DNA of 56,347 bases from contig JANBPT010000208.1 in assembly GCA_027575765.1 (NCBI GenBank), forward strand, positions 1 to 56,347, read 5' to 3'. This DNA comes from Tieghemiomyces parasiticus (Eukaryota > Kickxellomycota > Dimargaritomycetes > Dimargaritales > Dimargaritaceae). A program made the position numbers and the translations under genes. The number at the start of each line of letters is the position of its first letter. The stretch's first letter is position 1. This document shows, in pieces, positions 1 to 12,200 of this stretch. Under the pieces are notes generated by a model, which saw only the letters and a list, made by a program, of their open reading frames with translations, did not search any database and was not told the origin of the DNA.

Positions 1-2
1 TT

Positions 3-839
3 CACGGGCCAGTCTACCCAATCCTTCTGGCTGCGTACCAGGGAGAAACCGAGGAGATCTCAAAGTTCATAGGACGGGGTACACAACTTACTATGGTTCG
101 AAAAGTGGCACATAGCCTTGCAGACCCATATTCTTTCATGCTCATGACTCGGGACGCTTACTTATATTCTATGAGGACAGACGAGCCGGATATTCAATGC
201 GCATTAAGTAGAGTACTAATCAAGCAAGTAATTGCCTTCATGATCAAGGAGGGGCGTTTAGATAGTCTGGTGGAATTCATCACGTCAGAGCAAGTCCGGG
301 AAATAATGTTGGGATACGAATACTCGGAATTGATAGGCGTGCTACTCCTCGAGGCTGGCTACGTGACTACTACTGATGACCAGCCAACGGTCCCCCAATG
401 GCCATCTTCGAACACCTTACCCATGAGGGATGAGACCCGTGAAGCGTTAAACTCCTACTTGAAATCGGTACTTGAAGATTTATACCCTGCTTATGCCTGG
501 TGCGCTAACATACTCGGCCTAGCTACGGCCCACAAAGTCCTCCGGCGAGCTTATCCGGATAGTGAAGATACGGGCTTCCCCGGGTGCAAGTATAGCTTCT
601 ACGATCCCCGTCATTTTTACTTTGCGCGTATTGGCGACAAGATACGCTTTTATGTGCGTACGAACACGGACGGCCTGGCCAGCGAGCAAAAGAATGGCTT
701 GCAGTCAGTGGACAGTAGCACCGTCCCCGACTACGGATTCGGTCCCACCGGTGCTGATTTCCCGATCCCGACAGAGCCGTTCAGTGTTGATGAGGATCTT
801 ATGGAGCAGCCCGCACGCAGCATTCTGTTTGGATTTTGA
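3..839 (+). CDS. Hypothetical protein, 5' end outside the window
   Basis: The reading frame is open from base 3 to the stop at 837-839, and nothing marks a start inside the window. A methionine exists at 93, but about 30 codons upstream of it are open and protein-like (PILLAAYQGETEEISKF), so I treat the gene as 5'-partial. The visible 278 residues are soluble, with no membrane segment, and contain alternating hydrophobic/charged helical stretches (for example VLIKQVIAFMIKEGRLDSLVEF and YSELIGVLLLEAGYV). The phrase PILLAAYQGETEEI resembles the helix-loop pattern of ankyrin-type repeats, but I cannot see enough repeats to call the family. A polyadenylation-type AATAAA lies about 130 bases after the stop. 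I do not recognise the gene; codon use looks like a real gene, so I am fairly sure it is coding but not of its function. Confidence 0.6.
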   Translation, partial: HGPVYPILLAAYQGETEEISKFIGRGTQLTMVRKVAHSLADPYSFMLMTRDAYLYSMRTDEPDIQCALSRVLIKQVIAFMIKEGRLDSLVEFITSEQVREIMLGYEYSELIGVLLLEAGYVTTTDDQPTVPQWPSSNTLPMRDETREALNSYLKSVLEDLYPAYAWCANILGLATAHKVLRRAYPDSEDTGFPGCKYSFYDPRHFYFARIGDKIRFYVRTNTDGLASEQKNGLQSVDSSTVPDYGFGPTGADFPIPTEPFSVDEDLMEQPARSILFGF

Positions 840-965
840 AGTTTGCCAGTCCACCAATGGCCCAAACTTACACTCTATTGTGTTGTAGCAGTCCTTTACG
901 GTGTCCCGGGATTGTCAAAGCAGCCTGATGATCATTCCGGCATCTCTGGTATGGAATTTTCTATC

Positions 966-971
966 AATAAA
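966..971 (+). terminator. Possible polyadenylation signal of the first gene
   Basis: An AATAAA hexamer sits 127 bases downstream of the stop codon of the partial gene at 3-839, in the right place and orientation for its 3' UTR. The context is only the hexamer, so this is suggestive. Confidence 0.3.
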
Positions 972-3900
972 TTCTTGGCAGTACCCTTGACACTGCCCCT
1001 ATGCCTGGTTGGCTTGGCAAACAATGAGGATAGCCATGCAACGTGCGCCATGAGAAATGCGGATAGCCTTTCCTCTGGGAAAACACCAAATCACACTGAA
1101 AGTTGGCGGTGTGGTCGTATTGGGTCAGGCATGTAATATGGTAGAGTAGGCCACGGCACTTCTAGGTTAGCGTCCAATGCGCTCCATAGTCTAAGTGAAT
1201 TCAGAGCGCCCTGGTCTGTACAGAGACTCCCTCCACACAGGATTCTGTAATGAATCAGGTGTAAGTAGCTGCCGGGCAGCTTAACTTCGATGACTTGGCG
1301 GATGGACGGAAGGCGTTCAATTAAGCAGAACCACCACCGAATATGATGGGTTGTATACCCTTGGCTGTGCATAGCTGCAACTCGACCACCACACCAGATA
1401 TACTGGATGGATAAGGGGTATCGGGAAGATCCTTCCGGAGGCCTACCCCTTGGAGATCCTACAGCACCAATGAACTAACGGAAGATGGAGGGGGCAGAGC
1501 GGCGGCCATGGTATCAGATCCACTGGGATATATTAGTTGGTACTGGGACGGGTAAGTATCGTTAATCTGATAGCAAAGCCTGGGTCGGTGAGGGAGCCGG
1601 AGGTATAGCGTGGAGTACCCCGTCACAATTACAGCCGACTACTGCTAACGGGTGATCCGCAACAAAGGTCTCCGGTGGCGTCACTGGACGCAGTGGCGCC
1701 CGGAAGGCAATTACCGGTAGCAGCGGAGTCCATTAGGAAGCTGATCCCACGATCCAGCTATGGGTGTTGTTGCCCGTCATTGAGGTCATGGGGAGGCCGA
1801 TGGTGGATGGTAGTATGCAACTTTCAGTTTCTACATTGAACCGCCCACATGGTGGCAGGGGAAGCGTGGTAAGCCCGAGATGTCTACCTGTTGGCTCGTT
1901 GATGCACCATCAACACCAGCACGGTCTGAACCATGCCACTTTTAGGTTCATCAGTTGTATACACGGGGTGGTCTAAGCTCCCTGCGTTTTGGAGCAAGCA
2001 GTGGCCCATGTGAAAGTGGGCTTACCGTGTCAAACTTGTGGTGAAGCAGCTTGCAGTAGAGCCCGGTTAGGCTGCGTGGTAGGCGTGAGCTTGCTTAGTA
2101 AAGAATACTAGCCATTATACTCAACTGGTGGTGCAGGTTGTAGACCGTGTGAGGACTGGCATGTATTGAGTAGCAACCGGTAAGCCCTTTAAGCTCAAAC
2201 GATAGCCGGTATCATTCACAACGGCTGCTTGGCTGGACCTAGGAGAGGCCCAGGATAATAGTACGGGTAGGGCCAGGTATTAACAGGAATAGGGGAACAG
2301 TTGGTAGTCATTATATCAGGAATAAAGAAATAAAGTAGACAAGGCCCTGGAAGGAATTGAAGGTGGCACCCTGTTTGGATCATGATGGTGATGGACGGGT
2401 GGGGCCACCGTGTGAATAGGAAGGTGTACTTTCCATTAACCAGCAACTCTAATGCGCAGCCATCAAGGCTGGATGGCTCTGTTTGAAATGGAGAGGCAGC
2501 CGACTGGCCTCACTTGGGATACGGATCAGGGAGGCAGGGTTTTGGGCTACGACAGCAAGAATTGTTATAAAGGAGGAGTGGCCTAGATGGCTGTAATCAG
2601 GTACGGAAGGTTAAGAAGTAGAAACTGGCCATTTATCTTGCCGGTGTGTACAAGTGGCTGGGGAAAGGGTAGGTGCGTTGTAAGTGGCTTGCCAGCTTGT
2701 GCATGTCGTGGTGTGAGGTCGTTTAGGCAATCATAGGTACCAATGCCCACAAAACAATTACACCAAGCCGTAGTACAGCTCTCCCTGTGGCAAAAGGCTA
2801 CCCAGTAAGTCATTGAAAGGTCGTCATTGTGCACCCTACGTAAGTATGAAGCCCTCCAGTCCATTTCCCAATAAACTACTACTGTGGTGCCCATCAACCA
2901 CGCACTCCACCGCTGCTCCCACTACGCCCTCCGCTGCCCTTCCTGGTTTCCATCTCGGTTTCTTTTCCAGTACATGGGGATTTCCATCCAACCACTAATG
3001 CACCTCCAACGACCAACTAACAAGGCGACCTAACACGGCTTGCACATAAAATTCGGTTATACCAACTCGACGACCCCAGCCTCTCTTGGACTAATCCCTC
3101 CTCTACCATTGACTCTCTTGTGCTGTCTGGTACTCGTAGAAACTGACTACCTTCTTGTGCCCCTCGCTCATGTATCTTCTCTCTCTGCTATACTATCGTA
3201 TCCTAACGTCGCCTCTCCGCTGCCTCTGTTGCAGCATACTCAATAAAACTTTATGGGACTTTTCCTTCAAAAGTCTTTGATCATTTAGAGGCATCGTAAA
3301 TTTGTATCAGTAAACTAAGTCTAGCAAGTATAGCATTGCAAGTGATATATTACCTCAGGTTGGCAGAAGTGTGTGGCTAAAAGACCCCCGCAGTGGTATA
3401 AAGCTAGGCTCATCGGAACAACCGAGAAGTACAGCCTATGACTTACCCCTGCCAGCCAACAGACCATGGGCGTCATCCTTCCGTGGCGTTCATCTTCCAT
3501 TTTGGGTAGCTTCCTACGCGTGGCCTCTCTTCCGTGGTTTCAGCCCGACTTCCCGTCAAAACCACAAAGCTTACAACAGAGTACCTACGGACCGTACACA
3601 TGTGGTCTAGTACCCCCTTCTCGCTGCCTCTCCCCTCCCTTTTGCTTGCATTGTGTAGGCTCCTTATTGGCCATGGGAAATCCTCGATGCAGAACTTCAG
3701 CCTACCGGGTATCCCAGGCTACCGCCAGTGCTGCTGGCTGGCCAGGTTAGAAGGTTGGGCCTGGTGTGAATCAGGCCGTATTTTGTGTGCGCACAGGAGT
3801 TCACCTTGGACATCGCTTTTAAAGGGCGCCAAGCCTACAAACGCCTGGTAACTGATTGATGGAGTGACATGGGAGCGTCCGATCGCCTACCACCAGGGCT

Positions 3901-4979
3901 GATGGTAACAGCTGATGTATCAGCACGTAGGGGGGGGCACGTAACAAAATTCAGTCTAGCGTCCGCTGTATCCAAGACACTGCTCTAACTGATAAGCATA
4001 AATCACTGATAAATGGTAGTGACCTATACCGCACCCTTCTATCAATACCAATTTTCATTAACATTGGGCTTCGGATGGGTATACTTGGGACCATCGTAGC
4101 CAATCCAGGAATAGAGCAAGTATAGAGCGTCATCTTTTCCATGTACGATTATGTGGTATACATCACTTCCACTGGCAGACCTCCGTATACCTTACATAGA
4201 ACTACCCGAGTTACATTCTGCTGATTTTCACCATCCTCATTTACATCATTGCCCCACGTAGATTAGCCTACCGTGTGCCGCCTGATCTACCTCAGTTATA
4301 CCTGCGGCCATATCATGAAGACCTCAGCTTATGAGTTATGCGAAAACGCCTCTGTAAACGAAGTGGGAAAACCTATTGGTCCCTGTAAATATAGGGTGAT
4401 AGCTGCCTTCCATAGCCTGTCCATCCGATGTCCCTATCCCGTCTGTCCCAGTGAATAGTGAAACCTTTCTACGCACCTGGCTATATTCCGGACCACTCGG
4501 TCAAAAATAAGAGAGCGAGATACCCACATTATCCCATTCAATTAAATAGCCACTGTCCTTATCTTCGGTTAGGCTTTCTGTTGTAAATAAAAGAATTAAG
4601 ATCGTTATTTTTGTTTTAATTGGGGCCGAATGCCAGTATCCTTTATAGCAATATATGATGGCTAAACTTTCATACAAATTAGACTTCTATTTATGAAATA
4701 GCCTTGATGCCTATCAGAAAAGTCATATCCTGAGCCGGTGTAGGGGATTTTAGTTAATTATCTAACACGCTATTGGGATTGCCATGCCTTACAGATGTTA
4801 GCCGCATAATGGTGGTGGCTTGTGTGGTAGGCGTAAGCTCACCTATAAATGGATAATAATCGTTGGGCTTAAGCTGGGGTGTGGATTGTGGATTGGATGA
4901 TTTCGTGCCCTAAACTACTGATCCGATTAGTTGTTGCACTTCCAACTCTCTTTTCCTTTTACTTAAGCTTCTTCCTTCC
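972..4979. other. Gene-poor spacer without a supported gene
   Basis: All frames are broken by stops at short intervals, and the base composition is less GC-rich than that of the housekeeping genes. Short open stretches on both strands (1091-1372 minus, 2216-2446 minus, 2583-2897 minus, 3371-3851 plus) show no recognisable motif, splice pattern or codon bias. One short near-repeat is visible: the string GTGGTAGGCGTGAGCTTGC near 2075-2095 recurs with changes near 4825-4845, which may mark old repetitive DNA. I found no tRNA-like fold by eye. Confidence 0.4.
4273..4458 (+). CDS. Possible exon of a small Cys-rich protein
   Basis: An open stretch of 61 codons shows a regular cysteine/histidine pattern: a CRLIYLSYTCGH block, then single cysteines, then GPCKY and a final C-P-Y-P-V-C. 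Spaced Cys pairs with CGH are what one sees in small zinc-binding or disulfide-rich fungal proteins. Against it: the first codon is GTG, an in-frame TAG lies only three codons upstream, and there is no ATG before the conserved-looking part. It would therefore have to be the last exon of a spliced gene, with an acceptor such as ATTAG at 4262-4266. It ends in TAG TGA. It sits alone in a gene-poor region. Function unknown; it could be chance. Confidence 0.22.
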   Translation: MCRLIYLSYTCGHIMKTSAYELCENASVNEVGKPIGPCKYRVIAAFHSLSIRCPYPVCPSE

Positions 4980-7960
4980 TTTTTAACCTTCTTCTTTTAT
5001 CTGATACTCCACTATGGTGATGCTAACCTTTCTGATCTGCTGGATGGCGTTCTCTCCTAGATAGGTGCCTCCACCTCTATTCTTTTGGGCTTTAGTTCCA
5101 TCAGCCTTCTTCCTCTTAACTGATGTGGTAGCTTGGTAGTGTGACGGGGTGTGTAGCCCGAGGTGAGGAGCAACTAGTAAAGACCAAGGGAGGGTCACAA
5201 AACGAGCAGGCCAAGTTTTGAATAAAGTCAAGTATTTATTACACACTTAACGAGTCTACAATTCTGGGCAATTTGCCATCTATAAATACGAGTGGATTAG
5301 GGGATGAGGCAAAACCGTTTGGTGTAAATTTAGGCGCTCAGTTCCGGTCATTCTCCATGAAGAGGAGGTGTGGTACACCCAACTACTGATCCAATCAGTT
5401 GTGACCCATGCTGGTCACTCCTTTATCACCAACCATTTGATCAGTAGTGCGCCTCCTCCTCCTTATAACAATATTCCCCTGGCTATCTTTCCCCCCTAGT
5501 TGCATATTCCCCCTCTCTTGGACTTGGCACCCACCCAAATGTGCCTTAGCATTCAAAGGTCTGTCTGTTCTGTACTGCGACCCTAAGGAAAGAGGCGGGC
5601 CATCTTTCATTATAAAAGGCAGCCAGTACACCTCTCAATAAATGACAGTAAACATCCACACAATCTTGTTATATCATTCCTTTCCTTAAACCAATTCGTC
5701 CTTTATTAGTCTTTCTTTCCTCTTCTCGGGCAAACTAGCCTTAGTATTCCTCTAGGGTCGTCAACCCTACAACAGGAGGATTCAAAATTGAGTTGAGTTT
5801 GTCTTCCGCATTTGAAGGCCGCCACCTTCCTATTTTGCAAAGGGTGTGAACAATCCGTTGATGGGAGTTGGACGTTTCTATCAGGAAGACAGATCCTGAA
5901 GGGATGTGGCATCCTTGGGACGGGAGGTTCTCCAGTGGGCGCCTTTGTTACATTAACATTGTGTTTTAGTGGTATGTATGAAGCTTAGGGGGGTATTGGT
6001 ATGACCATAAAGTAGAGCATGATAAAGAAGTCTATTCAGGTGCCTCTTTACTGGCTTATATAGCCGGTTTGATTTGTATGGAACGGGCCAAGGTATAATC
6101 ATTAGTGAGGTCACTTTGACCAAAGTTGTACAATGAAGAATAAGCAATTCCAATAAGAAATGCTTTCCAAGTACATAAGGAATTAACAACAGTACTCTGC
6201 AAGGTACTTTGTAGATGGTATGGGGTGGAAGGATGCTTGGTGCTAATGAGGATATAGACGAACCGCGGCTGGCACCACTCTGGTGGGCGGACTTTGCCAT
6301 TGATATTGGTCCCAAGAGTTCGTGATGACTGGCGGCTGCCGCGGTTTGCACCTTGGCTACCACAGTCCCCAGACAACCAGTAGCCAATTTGCCTCCAAGT
6401 TCCACTTTCATTACAGCCAGTTAGGTCATCTCATTGCGTTTTGGTTAGTGTGCCCTATTGCACCCTTAGGTTGGTTTTTACTTATGACAGTTGCTACTTT
6501 AACTAGTGTAACTCTGTATGAAGACAGGAAAGAGGGCAAATGCCAAGCGCTATTTGGGTAGATTGTCTTTTGTCAACAACTGTGATATCAAGGGGCCTAA
6601 GATTGCAAAGCTAATGAGAAAATCCACCAACTGATGCTTCAAAAAAGTGTGAGAGTAACCAAGATGCCAGAGTGATCATGCACCTGGAAAGAGGCAGTCG
6701 CCTCTGCAGAAACTGGACCGCCACCTTCCATGTTGATCAGGGAGGCAGTGGTACATAAGGAAAAAATGAAGGTGATCCATAATTCTCAACCTCATCCCCA
6801 CAAGCAACCTAATCCACCCCCCAACCACTGAATGGTCCCAAGGTTGGCTAACAACACATACTTAAACTCTGGCGGCCCTTGTCCCATGGAGTTAAGGTTG
6901 TGTTTGAAATAAATAAGCAAATTCAATCTTGGTACTACAATTACTCCCCCATTTCAATCAGACCATCCTGGTATAACCAGGCTCACACCACTTATAGTTG
7001 TCAATGCTAATAGCCAACTTGCCTCTAAAGCACTAATAAAGTAAGCAGTACTGATGATGAGTTAAATGCCCATGTTAGTGATAGAGGTCAATGCCGTTTC
7101 CACGTGAACCTGTACCATTTCCCAATGAACCTTCTTCAGGGCTAGACAAGCAAAGCCTGGATCCACAATAACTGTTACAAGCATAGTCAGTTGTCAAGAC
7201 TTCCCCCACAACACTGGGTGGGGGCAACTCAGGTTGGCTAATAACCGGCAAAACTTTACAAGGAAGCATACCCCAAATCCCTACTATTTGGACTACCAGG
7301 CAGTGTATTATGTGGGGCATTAGGCCCTGACCCTGGGCTGCTAGGCGGGCTATTTTCCAACAAATTCAGTGGAGCAATGGTCCCTGACACCGGACTGCCA
7401 GACTAGCTGCTAGACCAACCACCAGATGGGCTCCCGTCTGAAGGACTTGGTGGGGTTAAGGCTTTCTGTGGGCTATCCTAGGCTGGAAATGGAGCGCTCT
7501 AGATGAAGAGTGAGCCCAGGGAGATGGCAACTGTGTTGATATTAGGCCCAAGTCTAATACCATAACCAAAAGGCTATTCTACTATCACAGAATTTATGGT
7601 TTCTGAAATAGTAGACTTGGACTTTACCCTGGGATAATCTAATGTGGCGGTTCCCAATCACCACACCTGGTCTATTTATGTTACTTATGGCTGGTATGGT
7701 GGCTGTAGTCTGGGCATTCTGGTGGACAAAATTTACTGCAGCATCTTTGACCAGTTAGGCTTGCTAGCGGGGGTATTGTATGAACAGTGTTCACAGTGAC
7801 TACGTGAGAACACAATGGCAAAGCCTATTCTTCAATTTCCGTGTGAATAGGTGTTACCCCAGGCACATTTCAAATGGTAGTTTATTCCCTACTTTGATCA
7901 CCCACAAGTAGCGCAAAAGGTGTGTTCACAGCAAATATGTACTGGTGAAGGCTGTAGTGC
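4980..7960 (-). pseudogene. Decayed minus-strand coding sequence, probable old mobile element
   Basis: Read on the minus strand, this 3 kb gives a run of protein-like segments separated by stops and frameshifts. From high to low coordinates: NEHYSLHQYIFAVNTPFALL near 7,900; a 60-codon open stretch with VNFVHQNAQTTATIPAI near 7,700; a Ser/Pro/Gly-rich part (PPSPSDGSPSGGW, then ENSPPSSPGSGPNAPHNTL) near 7,330-7,460; QPKGAIGHTNQNAMR near 6,450; and RPPEWCQPRF plus YHLQSTLQSTVVNSL and YSSLYNFGQSDL at 6,060-6,300. Open frames on the same strand continue at 5706-5912, 5395-5631 and 4983-5246. A shared strand over 3 kb and a low-complexity head followed by a helical part suggest a Gag-like protein of a retroelement, but I see no reverse transcriptase or integrase motif. 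The family call is inference; the decay is visible. Confidence 0.35.
5382..5448. repeat. Short imperfect inverted repeat
   Basis: ACTACTGATC at 5382-5391 is the exact reverse complement of GATCAGTAGT at 5439-5448. The flanks (AGAGGAGGTG before, GCGCCTCCTCC after) extend the symmetry imperfectly. A related string, AACTACTGATCCGATTAGTTG, occurs at about 4913-4933. This could be the end of a small inverted-repeat element, or a hairpin within the decayed region. Confidence 0.3.
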
Positions 7961-9272
7961 TCATTAGCAGCTTTTAAGGTAACAGCCATACCTACTCATC
8001 TGGATTCGCTACCCTCCTCCCCCCTGCGGTTAACTTGGATAACGAACTCGGCCAGGCTCGCCTCTGTTGCTATACATGATTGGAGGGGGGGGGTGTTCCC
8101 TATGACAGGTGCGCTACGTACATTGGGTACTACGTCATTGGTATTCAATTACGCATCCCCCATTTCCATCTAGTCTAGGGGGCGATCGGCAGTTGAAACC
8201 TAACGATTTTTGGTGTTTTAGTAACTATTGTATTTAGAAGCTTGGGTGGTAGGGTGAGAAACGCTGGCAAAGTTTTAGTCGCAACAACCTTGAAGTTGGA
8301 AAAAGAGACGATATAAGGCGATGGGTAGGGCGCTAGCCAACGACGCCATCGACACAAGTAGCACCTCAACTCGAAATGTCTTACAGCTCTGTCTTCTCGT
8401 CCATGGCTGCAAAAGAAGGCTAAGTAAATTATATATTGACCTTGCCAGTCTGTTTTTCCGCCCATCCGGCCCTGGGCTAGTTGAATTTTACCTCCGTCTC
8501 TCTCGTTGAAGGGTACAAGAACGCGTTATAGCGCCATTGCCGTTTACAACTAGATCACGACGTAGTTAATAATCACGCAGTAGCCATACACTAGGATGTA
8601 AACAATGCCCCGGTGTGTCTTGCAAAGGTAGTAGTGGAAATCTATAACTGTGGCTGTTTAGGTCCATTATCCTACATCCACCACGTCAATGAAGGTCGTG
8701 TTAGGCTTCACAGGGGAAGCTAGCCGTTATTCCCGCATAGTTGCTACTACACCTGTCCTTTTTGCACTAACCACAGGTTGATATACACTCTGGGCCCACA
8801 ATACGAAGCCCACGCCATTACTATACCATGGTATGTTGTGTTTAATAAACCTTCAGATTGCAGTGATCAAATATGAACCGCTTCGTCATTGAGAGTCTCG
8901 CTCTGGAAGGGGCACGCGATATAGCTCTCGTCTTCGCTTCCACCCATTACCCCCCGACCGGACGCAATTCGGTCAAGGAATGGCCTGTAGAGTACTTGAT
9001 ACTTGGGGAAGATCACCAGTGCACTACCCTACGCCGCTCGTACAGATCAACACATCGCTTTTCTAGATAACTATGTATTTCATTTATAGTAGTATACACA
9101 CCATTGATGCAACAGAGACATTACATTATTTTCAACAGTGTGCAGCGTCGATGTCGGTTTTATTTACCTCTTAGCCGTCAATGGATATTTAATACTACAA
9201 GTTATGACATGGTATAGTACGATCCTTTCCTATATCTAGCCTTCATTCTACACATTGCGTCGAGGCTGGTAC
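7961..9272. other. Spacer downstream of BUB1, no supported gene
   Basis: This contains a G-rich homopolymer run near 8085-8095 and stop-rich frames. The only protein-like stretch is 8873-9070 on the plus strand (65 codons, starting MNRFVIESLALEGARD, ATG start, TAA stop). It has no recognisable motif or nearby splice partner and may be chance. The 3' UTR of BUB1 must lie in the right-hand part, on the minus strand. Confidence 0.35.
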
Positions 9273-12200
9273 CTATGCGGCTCGCTTGAGCAGCTCGTGA
9301 ACCCGCAAGTTCAGCTGTTTAAGCAGGGTCTTGAGGTTCTTGCTGCTATGGTGAGAATTACCAATCAGGTATTTTTCAAACTGTCGTCGCAGGAGAGCCA
9401 GACATTGGCACCCTTCGGTACGGGTGAGCGGCCGCGGAGTGGTATCGACCGACACATCTTGCCCGCCATACTCGTCGGAACTGGATAACAAGGACGACGA
9501 TGCCGACGCAGTAGACACGTTGGCAAACGTACCAGCTACCCCTGGTAAGCCACTCTGGTTGGTATTGGCCCGGGCGAGGAGGATGGGCCCCACGATGGCT
9601 GGATTCAATAGGAACCGGAACAGATCCGTCCATAACGTCACCTGCCAGTAGCGTTTCAAGGAAGCGATGGGCATGACGAGCGGGTAAGGCGTGGCATTGA
9701 GGGAGGTCGGATTAATCAAGTCGGGGGACCGGACGGACTGTAGTCGGTCCAAGTAGCGGCCATGCAATAGGGCATGAGCGATTCCCGCGAGGCCCAGGTA
9801 GTCGAGTTCAAACACCCAATCATTATGGACTGGGACGGCTGGTGCCACGGCAGCGAGAAGCGGAGAGTCCGTTGGTAGGCTGTCACGTTGGAGCTTGCGG
9901 ATACGATGACAAAGGTCGGTGGTGGCGAAGGCCGCGTTGGTCTTACGGTCGTTAAGGCCACGGGGTCGGGAGTGGGAGCGTGACCGCGGACGAGCACTGG
10001 CAGCTGGACCCGTCGTGTCATTCTCCGTGGAGGAGGGCCGGGACGGCAGGTTAGAACTGTTAGCCTCGGCCGGGCCATCATTACCACCGGACTGGCGGTA
10101 CCGCCGTTGCACCGCTGTATGGAACCCGTCCGTATGCTGCAGCACAGTCCCATCGCCGGTTGGCAGACATGCCAGATCGATCGCCCGGCCGAAATCAATT
10201 ACCAGGATGCCCTTGCCGCCCCATCCTTCACGGCCCTGCGGTGAGTACTGCGCGTTCCACCGACCGAGTACCGTTCCCGTGGCTGGGGTGGCCCCGAATC
10301 CACCCAATTTATACGGCGTTCCGCTGGCCAGGGTACCTTCAGCACCGTAGGCCAGGCCGCCGCTCCCGGCGCCATCGAATCGCAGCATAACGTTATCAGG
10401 CTTCAGGTCAGTGTGGGCCACATTGGCTCGGTGGATGGCCTCGACGGTCCGTAGGAGCTCGGCCATAAAGTAGATGGCCAACATTTCCTCAACGCCAGTG
10501 TCGCTGCCGCCCCCGCCTGGTATGCGGCCGACCCCGCCGCCACCGACACTACTAGCCCCTTCAAAGGCGGCCGCCGGTAGGGATTTTTGCGTGAGAGGAT
10601 CGATTCGCCAGGCGTTGATGGCGTCAACGAGGGTTCCGTGTTCGTGGTACGGGGTGACCAGGTAGCTCTCATCACGGAAGGTGTAGCACTGGGTGGCCCG
10701 GACGACCGAGGCGGCCGGTATGGGGTCGAGGCGGCGGTGTAGCTGGCCGAGAATGAAGAATTCCCAGGGCGTGCCGCCAACCTCGACTTTGAGTGCACGG
10801 TAGATACTCTGCGGGGCTTCCGGTAGGTTGGGATCGGTGGGCGTTGGGTTTGGCCGTTTGATGGCCCCAGCCTTGACACTAGCTTGATCGGTCAAATGGA
10901 CGCCATGATCGTCGTCGTCATCGTCACCGTCCCAATCCATGGCTTCAACGGCCTCGAGATCGGTAACCAGATACACGGCCGCCTCACCGCCCTCGCCCAA
11001 TTTGCGCTCGACCGTATATTGGTGTGGACCAAGTTCCACAATTCCCAACTCTTGGCCCAGCATTTCAGTGTTCATACTTAGGTCATCGTGATCGAACCGG
11101 GCCCGCGTGAGGGCCTGCGCGGTACCGCCACGACCAACTCCGCCGGCCTGTCCGCCGAATCGGCCTCCGCGCTTTAAACATAGCTTGCGAATGCGGGAGG
11201 CCTGATGACAGGTCAGATGTGCAAAGTCGTGGAACCCTGGAAGGGTGCGCAGCGTGGTCTGGAAGGCCTGGTACACGTGCGGGACGAGCGGGCGGAGCTC
11301 CTCGAGTGGTTCCGGATCTTTAGGTCGGGCGGCTGATGAGGCCCGTCGGCGGCGAGTCGGGGCGGCTGCATCGTCATCTTTGGACCCACTGCCGCGACTT
11401 TTCGATCGACTGGATGGGTGCTGGGCTAGCCGGAACGGATTACCCGCGTCCCCGTCGTCGAGTGGGAAGGGCTGGCTCTTTTGGATACCCGCCTTGGCCG
11501 TCCAAAGGCCGTCGAAGGGCGGATCGATGCTGGATTCGAGGTCGGAGAGCGAAGCGCGGAACGAGTAGGCCGACTCGTTAGTGCGCAGCGGGGCGATGGT
11601 GGACATGGTATGGTCGGCTTGACTCGGATAGAGGGCTTGGCGGAGGGCGTGCGGGGTATCGGTAATGCCATTGTGGCCGCCGTCGAACGCAGCGAGAGAC
11701 CGCGGACGACCAAAATCCAATGCGTTCTCATCACTGCCACCCGTTGCGGCCCCTTCGTCAAACATGGTGAACGGTTGTTGCTGGGATGACGGGCCGCCCG
11801 AGCTACTAGCATCGTGGTCGGAGGATTTCAAATCGACGACTTCGTCCCGGAAGACCGGAAAGGCCGTGGGCTTGTGATGAAGCGGCGTGGGGTCGGGCAA
11901 CGGCCGGGGCCGGAGCGCCGGGATGGCCGGGGTGGTCTTAGGCTGCAGCACGCTTGCTGGGGTATTGAGTCCAGGGCGGGCTGGACGGAAGACAGCTGGG
12001 GTCCGGGTGGAGGCGGCCAGTGGAGTACTGGGACCAGCGCCGTCGCAAAAGATGGCCATCTTGGCCACGGACCGCGGCGGTGGCAGCGATGCAGGGAGGG
12101 GCGCGGGCGGCGGGCCTTCTTCTGCAGCACTGGCCAGATAGTTCTCGTCTCCAGAGGAGGAATCCGATGTGCCGGGGAGATGGTCGTTGGACGGTCCGGG

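Noticed and set aside
5139..5246. Possible solo LTR: TGTGACGGGG start, AATAAA, ACACA end
   Set aside because: No target-site duplication, no second copy in the window and an unusually short length; the ends may be chance.
5575..5645. TATAAAAGGC followed by AATAAA as a promoter or LTR core
   Set aside because: No gene follows in a sensible place, and no repeat copy is seen in the window; left as possible debris of the decayed element.
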